Shown: positions 24,370 through 34,155 of the stretch, piece by piece | Numbering within the stretch: position 1 is the first letter of the stretch | Layout of the letters: the number at the start of each line of letters is the position of its first letter | NCBI GenBank assembly: GCA_023614405.1 | Contig: CM042694.1 | Location: forward strand, 113,954,685-114,018,684 | Length of the DNA stretch: 64,000 nt | Direction of reading: 5' to 3' | From: Avena insularis | Taxonomy: Eukaryota > Streptophyta > Magnoliopsida > Poales > Poaceae | Translations under genes and position numbers: made by a program | Notes under the pieces: model-generated | Databases searched by the model: none | What the model was told of the DNA's origin: nothing | The model's input: only the letters and a program-made list of their open reading frames with translations

Positions 24370-24849
24370 TATTTAACATTTTCTCTGTTAAAACACACAA
24401 AAGATCACAGCCATTTTGATCCAACAAAGAGAAAACTGCAGCAATTACTTCCTTGCAAAATGCAAATGGCAGCTGCAGTTGATGATCGACAAAGATGAGC
24501 ACTATTATATGTTCAGTGAAAACAAAAATTACTGTAATGTTCATGAATGGGTACAATTCCTGAAGGTTGCTTCACATTAATCACAGGATATGACAATGGA
24601 AGCAATGATTCACCAGAGCAGATAGATTTGGGATATAATATGGTCTGCTCAGGTAACATGTTTACGCAGTTGTCCCATTTTTACCTGTCAGACTATTGGA
24701 ACAGTAGAAGACAGATGTTCACCGTGTCGGTTAGGTTTTTCATGAGGCATCGTCTATACAGAGTGGAATGAGGTCTCCAGTAAAGTACTGCGGCAGAACA
24801 TTTAACGAGAACTATTTTTGCTATTTGCACGATCTTTCTTTCTTACATG

Positions 24850-26200
24850 TAGACCTGCAGATAGATAATCTTGGACACAAGGGGCATAATATTGTGATGC
24901 TGAAAGCTTATGACTTATGAGTATGTCTTTTTTAGTTTGAAAAGATTTGAGTTCTAGGCATTGCTGCTGTAGTTAGGACAGAGGTCCTTGTAGTAATGCA
25001 TTGCTGCTGTAGTTAGGAATGTTTTGTGAATTTTGGATAAGAGAAGTTTGAGAAAACTCTGCCATGATGTGGAATGCTGAGCAGCAGTTAATTTTACTCC
25101 ATAAACATTTATACTGTCAACAAACACATGGTACTCGTGCTTGATTGCTTTGCTTTCAGCTAGTGCATGAGCTGCTATGGACTGCCAGGAGTACTAGTGT
25201 AGAAATGTTGAGAAATGGGTTTGGCTGTCATTTCCATTTCCACTTGCTGAAATCCCTTTAATGTGCGTTGGTTTGGTTGTTATAATCAATACTCACATGA
25301 TCAATGTTGTTCGTCTTGATCATGCATGGTTTGCTTGAAGTATACCTGTAGCACCACCTGCAGCATTGTGTTGGTGTTCTTGCTCATCATCATCATCTAC
25401 TTGTTCATTCGATTTGTTCGTCGGGTGGAGTACAGTTGAGGTCTGGGAGGATAACCATACTAATGTGGTTGTGGGTATCCAATTGTTGCAGGGTTAGAGG
25501 AGAAGATCAAAAGCAGAGCGATCTGGGCCGGGCCATATGCCGTGCGTGGACTTGGAGGTGCTGATCCATGCTCTGCTGTGCCGGAGGTGCCGCGCCGGGC
25601 GCGTGTGGTCTTGGAGGTGCTGATCCGCGCTCTGCTGGGTGGGTGGGTGGGTGCTGATAGGCGAGGAGCGGGAGCTGACAGTTGAGGACCTTGTCGGCGT
25701 CCCGGAGCACCTTGCCCGCCGACGAGATCCCATTCTCTTCCCCCCAGCAGGTGCCCTGAGCGGTCAGGACTTCTCCCCTGGACAACAATGTGTGGACCCT
25801 GAGTCTGGGCGTTGACCTGGAGGTGCTTGCCGGCGCACAGCGGTGCTGGTGCGTGCCAGGCCTGGAGATGTTGGGCGGCGATCTCGAGCTGGGAGGTCGA
25901 TTCAAACTTAAATTGTTTGCGTGCAACTTTAATTTTCACGCCGTTCATTGCTACCACAACCCCAACCTCTTACTTATACTCCATGATAAGCTATCCACCG
26001 ATCTCTGGGTTTGCTCTTACTTCCAGGCTAAGAAATACCGATCTATGGTTTGCCCCATTGCAAAGCTCCTTGCCCACCATTTGTTCGGGTATCACCTGCG
26101 AGACGGCTCCCACGGCCACCGGCTGCTGGCAGATGGGATTATGATACGAGACCCACAATAAGAAAACAAACAAGATAAAATAGAGTCGCCAGGTGTATAC
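24850..26200. other. Intergenic region, no gene recognised
   Basis: 24850-25490 is AT-rich without features. 25500-25900 is GC-rich; on the plus strand the motif CTTGGAGGTGCTGATCC occurs twice (about 25551 and 25612), with a GGGT run at 25639-25652. On the minus strand an open frame of 165 codons runs from 25957 to 25460 with low-complexity histidine- and proline-rich sequence. I do not recognise it; it may be a processed or TE-captured fragment. Confidence 0.35.
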
Positions 26201-26259
26201 ACGATACATTTTCCTTATATTCGTATATTCTCATAACATAGTATTTACAAACCCGGCCC

Positions 26260-26690
26260 TGTAGAGTATAGGAAGACCGTAAAGTAGTTACCCTCGTCTA
26301 AAGGGTTGGGTAAATGCCCACAAAGTCATTCCTCAGGTCAGGAAACCCACATACTAATAGTAGGGTGCATCACCTCTACCCTAGGGCATAAACATCCATC
26401 CGCACACACGGTGTTATCTACATGTATGCCCATGGTATGGTGATTAAAAGGGCGATCATGCGTGTTACACGTGTAACGGTGAGATATGAGGTGGGGTGGC
26501 AGGTACGGGGAGGATGGTGTTTCGTCCTCCACCCTCAAAGGTGCTGTTCTCTCCGCGAACTTGAGGCTACCGACATGGAGCCCCTTGCTCTTCTCCTCCT
26601 CTGTCCACTCAGCACTGTAGTAGTCCTCCTCGGTAGAGCCAGCCCTAGGAGGGAGGAGCATGGAGCCCCATTGCGGGAAGTGCAATAAAC
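26260..26690 (-). pseudogene. NRT2 nitrate transporter 3' fragment
   Basis: Minus strand from 26690: the frame reads the C-terminal tail [20 protein letters not shown], then [16 protein letters not shown], closely matching the last 75 codons of the intact gene at 30643-32163. It then shifts frame after KFAE. Homology continues into the 3' UTR (GAGGTGATGCACCCTA and TGACTTTGTGGGC). All upstream coding sequence is missing; the break at about 26690 abuts a TE relic. Orientation is opposite to the intact gene. Confidence 0.9.
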
Positions 26691-27760
26691 ATGAATTTCA
26701 ACATAATTTGCAAAAAATGTCATGAAAACTTCAAATGGCCACAACTTTTGCATACGATGTCAGAAAAAAATGTACAACCTATCAAAATGTACAGAAAAAT
26801 ATTCTAGTTCAATTTCAATTTCAACTGCCTTAGGCTGTTTTGGATTCTTTTAAATTTTTAAAATTCGAAAAGGAAAAAAAGTTATTTAAAAAATTATTTT
26901 TTTAAATAAATTTTTTAATGTTATATTTGTATTCCTCACATGTTTCTGATAATAATGGATATATTATTTGTTGAATTTCGATTTACAGATTTAAAGATAT
27001 CCATATTAAACTAATAAATGAAAAAATGAATAAAATATTATTTTATTTTAAAAATTAATCTTTGTTAGTAAATTATTATGTCATATTTGAATTCCTCACA
27101 TTTTTCTGATAATAATGGATATATTATTGGTCGAATTTCGATTTACAGATTTAAAGATACCATATTAAATGAATAAATGGTAAAAATGAATAAAATATTG
27201 TTTTAATTAGCTATTTTGTTTTCATTTGAATAAAATATTATTATTACTTATTTATTGTTGTTTATTTTAATTTTTTTTATAGTTTTCAAAAAATAAAGAC
27301 TTGTGACATATTGATAAGAGTTAATAGGATTGATATGGTATGTTGACAAAAGATACAATTCTCTCGGACAAGGTCATCCTAATGGAACAGAGAAATTAAG
27401 CGTGCTGGGGTTGGAGTACTGTTAAGATGGATGACCGACCGAAAAGTTTGACCACGAGTATAATTTGATCAAATATTAACTGTAATTAGTGTTAAAATGT
27501 TCCAACTGAGAGATTAACGAGTTGGTGTTATCAAGTGAGAGTCAAACAATCCAAAAAAAATTCGAAAAAGAAAATATCCAAAAAAAATCTTTAGTCCCGA
27601 GTGGTGTTACGGCCCGGACTAGAGGTCCTGCAGCCCCCGCTGAGTTGCCGCTACCACGTGGTGGTATCTAGTCCTGGTTCGTAGCAAACCGGGACTAGAG
27701 ATAGGGCTCTAGTTCCAAATTCGCAGCCCCGGATACAAAACCCGGACTAGTAGTTAGGGA
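26691..27760. mobile_element. AT-rich transposon relic carrying a 5S-rRNA-like stretch
   Basis: About 550 bp of this region (26900-27440) match 45890-46340, inside a CACTA element, in reverse orientation. An internal direct repeat of about 160 bp carries TGATAATAATGGATATATTA at 26947 and 27107. The right part (27590-27750) holds CTTTAGTCCCG and CCGGACTAG motifs like the subterminal sequence of the CACTA element at 43416-44659. Intact CACTA ends are not found. Confidence 0.55.
27384..27438 (+). other. 5S rRNA 3'-half-like sequence, degenerate
   Basis: GAACAGAGAAATTAAGCGTG followed by GGAGTACTGTTAAGATGGATGACC corresponds in order and spacing to the plant 5S rRNA segment with the internal polymerase III promoter (GAAGTTAAGCGTGCTTGGG, then AGTAGTACTAGGATGGGTGACC). 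Several bases are changed. It is not a functional 5S gene. Confidence 0.7.
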
Positions 27761-28063
27761 AATTATAATCGAGCCAAACATGAGGCTCTCACGACGTATC
27801 CTTTCTTGCCCGTCGTTGCTAGGACATTTTGGTAGTCGGATATCTCCTTGTTCCCGCAGTGGGACAATTTTTTTTGAGGGTTCTGCGCTGGGACAATTGT
27901 CTCTAGAGATGCTACTACAGCGTCAAATCGGTCTTCTATGGTGCATTGGGCCTCAAAACTGACTAAAGCCAAGATTTTGATCCATACCGCAGGCTAACAT
28001 TCCTCTGTCTCTTCCTAAAAAATGCTAGTGAGGGCGATTCCGTTCAGCACAGGAAAAAATTAA

Positions 28064-29185
28064 GAGCATATCTAACAAGCCTTGTAAATGGCTCGAAACT
28101 GAAAAACTCTGACGAGTTTACAGGTTGGTGCGCATCTTACCGCTCTAGCGTGGCCCGTATTCGCGATCCGGCCTGTAAACAATTTACCGTGGCCCGTTTA
28201 GCCACCGCTTCGGCCGCTACATATAGCGGTGCAGTGAGCGAGTGAGAGTTGAAACCCTTACTCCTCCGTCGTTCCAACCCTAGCGCCGCTGCCGCCATCT
28301 CATTTCTCCGACGAGAAATTCCCCGTGATGTCTGGCCGGTGTGCGAGCTTCTGGCTCGGGGGAAGCAGCTCCAGAGGCGGGGGAGCTCGCCGGTTCGGGG
28401 ACGACGCGGGCCGCGACGAGTTCATCCGGTCAGAGGCCGCGAGGAAGCGCGTCGCTCGCTGTTGGACCAACCATGGCGAGTCGCTGCCAGGGAAGCTCCG
28501 CGCGTATGTGTACCTGGGTTTCGTCTCCGCGCGTGCTCGCACAGCCGGTGAGGGAAGCTCCCTCCCGCTCGCACTCCTCCGTCGTTCCCGCCACGGTGGT
28601 CGTTCCGCTCGACGACTCCGGCAGCGAGTCCGACTACTGTAGCTCGCCTTCACCGCCGCATGCGCGTGTCGTCGCGGCGGCCGACTACGCCCACGACTCC
28701 GATGCGGAGCGCCTCGCCATGGAGATGGTCCTCCACGCTTCGGAGCTGGAGCGGTAGACGGAGGAGCAGATGGAGGCCGTCGACGCGCGCCGGGCTGTCA
28801 AGCTCGCCGAGGCGCGGCTGGCTCGAGAACAGGAGGAGGAGCGCCTCGTGAGGGAGCGCGCCGCCGCGCCGGTCGTCAAGCTGGAGATCCGGCCGTCGCC
28901 CGTGCTCGATTTTGGTCTAGGTTGAGCCCGCGTCCCTGTATGTAGTTTAATTTTAGTTGTGCAACTTTTGAATCGCTGCTACTATGTGTAATTAATCGAA
29001 TCACGAACAATCCCCTCCGCTGTTCTTCGATAAATTTTGCCGCGAGTGCAAAATATTCGAATGTGCAGTTCGTATTTGCAGTTTTCATTCTGTGCCGTGT
29101 CGTGTGGGACCTGTATTCGTGTTTTCGGGAGACTGTACTCGAGTTTTTCACTTCGCGAGTTTACAGGGCTCGTTAGAGATGCTCT
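28064..29185. mobile_element. PIF/Harbinger-type non-autonomous element, TSD TAA
   Basis: The terminal inverted repeats are GAGCATATCTAACAAGCC on the left and the reverse complement of GAGCATCTCTAACGAGCC on the right. TAA flanks both ends (28061-28063 and 29186-29188). The size of 1122 bp, a three-base TWA target duplication and the TIR type fit PIF/Harbinger. No transposase is present; the interior is a GC-rich coding-like fragment. Confidence 0.8.
28325..28925 (+). pseudogene. Broken coding fragment inside the Harbinger-type element
   Basis: From ATG at 28328 the frame reads SGRCASFWLGGSSS and later FIRSEAARKRVARCWTNHGE. Near 28580 the coding-like frame changes: VVPLDDSGSESDYCSSPSP, then a TAG at 28755-28757, then an arginine- and glutamate-rich helix (ARLAREQEEERLVRERAAAP) up to a stop near 28925. 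It looks like one acidic/helical plant protein broken by a frameshift and a stop. I do not recognise the family; it may be a captured host gene or a transposon accessory protein. Confidence 0.45.
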
Positions 29186-29188
29186 AAC

Positions 29189-29570
29189 GAGAGGAGGGAC
29201 GACTCGGAATGGCAAGGGAGGAAAATGCCAACCTCTCCTTGCGAGAATGTCTGCACCTGAATGTGTTTATGCAGCACAAAGTGGGCAAAGATCTTACAAT
29301 TCAGCACTGTATTTTTATTGCTAAACTTACCAATACAGAAGCTGAGGGGCGGATCCTAGGAACTGTCTTCGCACTAGATCTTACAATTCAGCACTGTATT
29401 TTGATGCTACTCAACTCTTCTTACACACCACGTTTTCAAACACACAAGACACACCAGCATTTGCCTGTGTTTTTTTGTGGCATTATTTAATATTTCGAAA
29501 TTTAGTTTTGGCATCCATGGCTCCTCTGATATGGACGGATATGGATGCATGTACAGAATAAGATTACTTC
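29189..29570. other. Intergenic stretch with a 27-bp direct repeat
   Basis: AGATCTTACAATTCAGCACT and following bases occur at about 29289 and 29378. No gene or TE end is seen. Confidence 0.4.
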
Positions 29571-30642
29571 TAAACTTGTGTTTTTGAAAGTATCAAAAAA
29601 AAAAAACTTGTGTTTTTGAAGTCAACAAAGCACACATCATCTCTCTAGATAGTTGTTGATATACCAATTGTAAGGCTGCTAGCGCACCACCACCGTACTG
29701 TTGCATGTGCAACCTCCTGCAGTGCTGCAACTAGTCAATTCTTAAATTGCACGTAGAGGTGTGTGCTTTGTGGAAGGAGAAAGTTTCGAATATTTTGCAG
29801 GTTAATTGCTGTTAAAGCCAGATCGAGTCGATCCTACCCAAAGTAATCTCGATTTAAATGCAAACACTAGTTAATTCTGTAAATTCCTGTGAAATTGTTA
29901 AATACAATTTTGTAAAATGTTAAACTCCAGCTCGAGCATGTGCAAGCAAGGCTAACATTTCTGCGGAGTCAACTCTTTGCATCGTTTTCGTTAATCACGT
30001 TATGTGGGGAGACTGGGAGGTACGGTCGATATGGAGAGAGTAGCAGTTACGCGTTATATGCGTGTGGAGTACTAAAAGTAAGCATCAAATGTTGCAGTCA
30101 GATCGAATAAACCCTACTGTGTCGACTCTTCGTACTATACTCCAGCACTTGCAACAATTAATGCCCTGCACATATATATATATTACTCTCATATAAGTAG
30201 TTAGGCAGATCTTATAAGTTCAACACCGTACAGATGTACGATCACCGTTAATCTCTTCATTAATTAGTTGCACAGCGATGATTAAGAAACAGAGTACTAT
30301 CACGTCAAACATATAACTAATGGCCAGTGTGGACATTAACAATAGTAAAATAATGGAATATTAGTTGAAACGACCTAACTATACAAAAGAAAACGGCGAA
30401 AACAATATGCCAACGAATATGCCAAACCCAAGCAGTTCGCGCAGGCTATAAATACATGTCTCCTTATAGTCTCTCGAGCACAAACCCAGCCCACCATTGC
30501 AACCTTAAGAATCTCAAGTTTGAGATCTTCTTGCCTAGCTCTTTGTCCACAGACCACCGCTCAGCTCTGAGGAGCTCCAAGGAGCAACCGAGCTAGAAGG
30601 AAGATACCTTTATCTAGCCGCCCACGAGAAGAGGATACAGAA
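29571..30642 (+). promoter_or_regulatory. NRT2 promoter and 5' UTR
   Basis: A TATA box (TATAAATA) lies at 30447-30454, about 190 bp before the start codon, implying a 5' UTR of roughly 160 nt. Blocks of this region recur in the inner ends of the palindrome arms: the CTCTAGATAGTTGTTGAT block (29643) at 41254, the AGTCAACTCTTTGCATCG block (29968) at 41425, and the AATAAACCC...AATGCCCTGCA block (30105-30172) at 42778-42840. GTCAACTCTTTGC-type motifs containing a TTGAC W-box core occur at 29969 and 30121 (GTCGACTCTT). Function as nitrate or stress elements is not shown. Confidence 0.7.
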
Positions 30643-32163
30643 ATGGAGGTCGGCACGGCGAGCACCTCTCTGGCGCCACCCCAGTTCTCGTTGCCGGTAG
30701 ACTCCGAGCACAAGGCCAAGTCCATCAAGATATTCTCCTTCGGCAACCCCCACATGCGCGCCTTCCACCTTGGGTGGATGTCCTTCTTCACCTGCGTCGT
30801 CTCCACCTTTGCCGCCGCACCGCTCATCCCCATTATTCGGGACAACCTCAACCTCACTAAGGCTGACATCGGCAACGCAGGGGTCGCCTCAGTCTCTGGT
30901 GCCATCTTCTCCAGGCTAGCAATGGGTGCCATCTGCGACCTCCTTGGCCCGCGCTACGGCTGTGCCTTCCTCGTCATGCTTTCCGCGCCCGCGGTGTTCT
31001 GCATGTCTGTCATCGACAACCCCGCCGGATACATCACTATCCGCTTCCTCATCGGTGTCTCGCTCGCCACCTTCGTGTCCTGCCAGTACTGGGTGAGCAC
31101 CATGTTCAATAGCAAGATCATCGGGACGGTCGGCGGCTTGACAGCGGGGTGGGGTGACATGGGTGGCGGCGCCACGCAGCTCATCATGCCTCTCGTCTTC
31201 GATGCCATCTTGGCATGTGGTGCGACGGAGTTCACTGCGTGGCGCCTCGCCTACTTTGTGCCCGGAATGATGTTAGTGGTGATGGGCTTGCTCGTGCTCA
31301 CCATGGGACAAGACCTTCCTGATGGCAACCTCGGGAGCCTCCAGAAAAATGGTGACATGAACAAGGACAAGTTTTCCAACGTTCTCCGCGGCGCCGTCAC
31401 AAACTACCGCACCTGGATATTTGTCTTCATCTACGGCTATTGCATGGGTGTCGAGCTCACCACCAACAACGTCATCGCCGAGTACTACTACGATAGCTTC
31501 CACCTCGACCTCCGTGCCGCTGGCACCATCGCTGCCTCCTTCGGCTTGGCCAATATCTTCGCACGCCCCATGGGTGGCTACCTCTCTGACCTTGGTGCCC
31601 GCTACTTCGGCATGCGAGCCCGACTCTGGAACATCTGGATCCTCCAGACCGCCAGTGGAGCCTTCTGCATATGTCTCGGCCGTGCATCCAGCCTCCCCAC
31701 ATCCGTCACATGCATGGTGCTCTACTCCATCTGCGTCGAGGCCGCTTGCGGTGCTGTGTACGGAGTCATCCCCTTCGTCTCCCGACGCTCCCTCGGCCTC
31801 ATCTCTGGCATGAGCGGCGCCGGTGGCAACGTGGGCGGTGGTCTCACGCAGTTCCTCTTCTTCACGTCGTCGCAGTACTCCACGGGCAAAGGGCTCCAGT
31901 ACATGGGTATCATGGTCATGGTGTGCACGCTCCCCGTCGCGCTCGTGCACTTCCCGCAGTGGGGCTCCATGCTCCTCCCTCCCAGCGCCGGTGCCACCGA
32001 GGAGGATTACTATGGTGCCGAGTGGTCAGAGGAGGACAAGAGCAAAGGGCTCCATGGCACAAGCATCAAGTTCGCCGAGAACAGCACCTCTGAACGTGGC
32101 AGACGCAACGTCATCCTCGCCGTACCCTCCACCCCACCGAACACCACACCTCAACACGTCTAA
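30643..32163 (+). CDS. NRT2: NRT2-type high-affinity nitrate transporter, 506 aa, single exon
   Basis: Complete intronless gene for a 12-helix major-facilitator protein of the nitrate/nitrite porter family, acting as proton-coupled high-affinity nitrate import at the root plasma membrane, usually with partner NAR2/NRT3. The cereal NRT2 start [17 protein letters not shown], the MFS loop GPRYGCAF and the family signature regions are present: first nitrate signature AGWGDMGGG (168-176) and second GAGGNVGGG (392-400). The C-terminal tail [14 protein letters not shown] region ends PNTTPQHV as in wheat and barley NRT2 proteins. Length is normal. One oddity: the first signature has Asp172 (GAC at 31156-31158) where the family normally has Asn. 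NRT2 genes are known to cluster in wheat and barley; relics at 26260-26690 and 36048-36240 fit a former array. Which numbered paralogue this is cannot be told. Confidence 0.95.
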   Translation: MEVGTASTSLAPPQFSLPVDSEHKAKSIKIFSFGNPHMRAFHLGWMSFFTCVVSTFAAAPLIPIIRDNLNLTKADIGNAGVASVSGAIFSRLAMGAICDLLGPRYGCAFLVMLSAPAVFCMSVIDNPAGYITIRFLIGVSLATFVSCQYWVSTMFNSKIIGTVGGLTAGWGDMGGGATQLIMPLVFDAILACGATEFTAWRLAYFVPGMMLVVMGLLVLTMGQDLPDGNLGSLQKNGDMNKDKFSNVLRGAVTNYRTWIFVFIYGYCMGVELTTNNVIAEYYYDSFHLDLRAAGTIAASFGLANIFARPMGGYLSDLGARYFGMRARLWNIWILQTASGAFCICLGRASSLPTSVTCMVLYSICVEAACGAVYGVIPFVSRRSLGLISGMSGAGGNVGGGLTQFLFFTSSQYSTGKGLQYMGIMVMVCTLPVALVHFPQWGSMLLPPSAGATEEDYYGAEWSEEDKSKGLHGTSIKFAENSTSERGRRNVILAVPSTPPNTTPQHV

Positions 32164-32508
32164 GGCTCGATCCACTATATGTTTACCTCCGTACCGTTCA
32201 TGCGTATATACGTATAGGTGTATATGTGTACAGGGCCTAGGGGTCGAGGTGATGCACCCTATTAAGACGGTGTGTATTTTCACGCCACATGACTTTGTGG
32301 GCGCATATCCAGATCCAGCTTAGTGGAGGCCTTAGTCTCTCATAGGGGTATGCATTTTGTAATACTATGTTAATTATAAGAAGTTAATATCAGAAAGTAT
32401 ATGAGTGCCTTTCAATTTATTGCACTTTCTACTGAGCATTGGCCGTCTACCGAGAAAAGGGAAGACTGGAGAATTTTGCAACGGTGCAACTGATTTGTCA
32501 AGAACTTA
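32164..32508. other. 3' UTR and flank of NRT2
   Basis: The first 200 bp are shared with the NRT2 fragment at 26260-26690 (GAGGTGATGCACCCTATTA and TGACTTTGTGGGCG), supporting transcription through this stretch. A polyadenylation-type AT-rich region lies at 32355-32400. Confidence 0.55.
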
Positions 32509-33621
32509 GAGCATCTCTAACGAAGACTGAAAACTCGCGAACTGTAAATGGCGGATACAGTCAATGGTAAATGGTTTTGCAGTCCCTTTCACGGGTCCAG
32601 TTTGCGGGCATCATCCGGCGCCGGACACAGATGTAGAACAGTAAACCTAGGATTTAAACATTTCAGCATATTACATAAATCATATGCAAATTGATTCATA
32701 TATAAATGATAAATAGTTTAACAAATTATTACACAAATCATCTGCATCAGATCAAATCAAATTATTACACAAATGGTTTGATAAAAAAATGTTTTACACA
32801 AATTGTTTGATCAAATGAATGTTTTGGTACATAAAAAATGAAACAACAAATGAAACATCATTGGCGGCCATGCCGTTGCCAGTGGTGGTCAATCAGATCT
32901 TTTTGGATCAGCGAGTGGTGGCCTTGCCAGTGGTTGCACGGGAGACAAATCCGGCCAGGCACCGATCCGCGGCGGCGATTCAACATCCTCCTCCTATCCT
33001 CGACCTCCTTGACAGCGAGGATGACGACCAGATGCTCGGTGTCATCGTCGTGGAGTAGCTCGTCGAGGTCTGAATCGTCAGAGGAGGAGTTCTCCAAGTA
33101 CATCTCCTCGCTCTCCGTCAGCGACGAACTCATCTGAATGAAGCAAATACGGCCATCGAAATCTTTGAAATTTAGCCGTGGTGGGGGAGATCGAACAAGT
33201 TCATACCTCGGCGGCGGCGACGGGCGATTCGGTCGGCTCACGAGGCGGCAACCCTCCCTGCTGCAGATCTGGCTCCTAAAATGGTTGATCTGTCGGATCC
33301 GCTTCAGCGCGCCAGCAAATCGGGCTGCAAAGGACTGGCTTCGCGACGGGAAATGGTGGCGGCGGCCAATGGGAGGAGGAGAGGGGAACGGAAAAAAAAT
33401 CAGCGCGCCAACACCCGCGAGGGGATGTGGTTTCACGCTTGGTTCGGCCCCTCGCTCCGCGTATGTACCGGCCGTTGGCGACAATTCACCGTCCCCCTCA
33501 AAAATAAGTAAGGGTCGTCACCTTATACGAGGTTCACTAGAGCGACTGACTATTACGCAAACAGCAAACGGCCGGTTATTTTACAGTTTCGGACTGTTTA
33601 CAGTCTTTATTAGAGATGCTC
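32509..33621 (-). mobile_element. PIF/Harbinger element, deletion derivative
   Basis: Its ends GAGCATCTCTAAC (32509) and reverse complement TTAGAGATGCTC (33610-33621) match the element at 28064-29185. Flanks are TTA on the left and TAA on the right, so the target duplication is imperfect or mutated. It is 1113 bp long and carries the N-terminal part of a transposon-encoded protein but no DDE domain. Confidence 0.75.
32858..33133 (-). pseudogene. Harbinger-encoded protein, N-terminal remnant
   Basis: On the minus strand from ATG at 33133: a serine/acidic start MSSSLTESEEMYLE, then SDLDELLHDDDTEHL, then VKEVEDRRRMLNRRRGSVPG. This is the characteristic start of grass PIF/Harbinger-type transposase proteins. 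The frame then drifts (HWQGHHSLIQKDL) and the DDE catalytic part is absent, leaving about 91 codons. The open frame also extends upstream to 33484, which is leader sequence rather than protein. The internal deletion makes the element non-autonomous. Confidence 0.7.
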
Positions 33622-34155
33622 TAACAAGTTGTTGTTTACAACTCCAGCGCTAGACCTACCAACTGCTGACATAAAATACCCCACCCGTCGCTAGCACGCC
33701 CTATAAATATGGAGTACTCCTGCTATACCAAGACTTTCTGCCATCGACATATGAGGTGTAGCCAGAATATAGATATACTGGAGTATTTTTGAGCAACCAC
33801 CATGTACCTAACTCCGTACTTGATGATCCTGCATATGTACGGACCGCAATGTGTGGAACTTATGGCGACGCCGGCCAAATCCAAATATATATGAGCATCC
33901 ACGAAAATTAATGGCACGCGTCACACCACAGAAATGTACGGCAAGCCACCAAGGGCGTAATGTGTATGGACCGCAATGTGTGGAGCTTAGATTTCAATTT
34001 AGTTAATCATCGCACTATGTAACACATGGGCGGCTAGCTACTACCTTCAGTGGGAATCATCTTATTCAATAACTTTGCTAATTAAGTTGATGCGGTCTAT
34101 GAAGTCGAATCAGAATATAGGTTATGTCGCTACTTACCTCTTGACGCCAACACAT
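33622..34155. other. Intergenic region, no gene
   Basis: A TATA-like CTATAAATATGG lies at 33700-33711 and two copies of GACCGCAATGTGTGGA at 33842 and 33969 (127 bp apart). It may be decayed NRT2-flanking DNA; no coding sequence is seen. Confidence 0.4.

Larger units (their letters stand above)
21740..24850 (+). repeat. Segmental duplication unit B (mTERF copy 2 and flanks)
   Basis: Direct-repeat partner of 10128-13400. It differs from unit A by many point changes, small indels and one MITE at 24247-24369. It starts within CCTATCAAACGCCGGTCAA at about 21745. Confidence 0.85.

Noticed and set aside
27384..27438. Functional 5S rRNA gene
   Set aside because: Only the 3' half is recognisable, several promoter bases are altered, and the 5' half and terminator context are missing; the same holds for 45961-46024.
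31273..31950. Long minus-strand open frame of 225 codons within NRT2
   Set aside because: It lies antisense to the conserved NRT2 coding sequence and results from its GC-rich codon use; the translated product is low-complexity with no domain.
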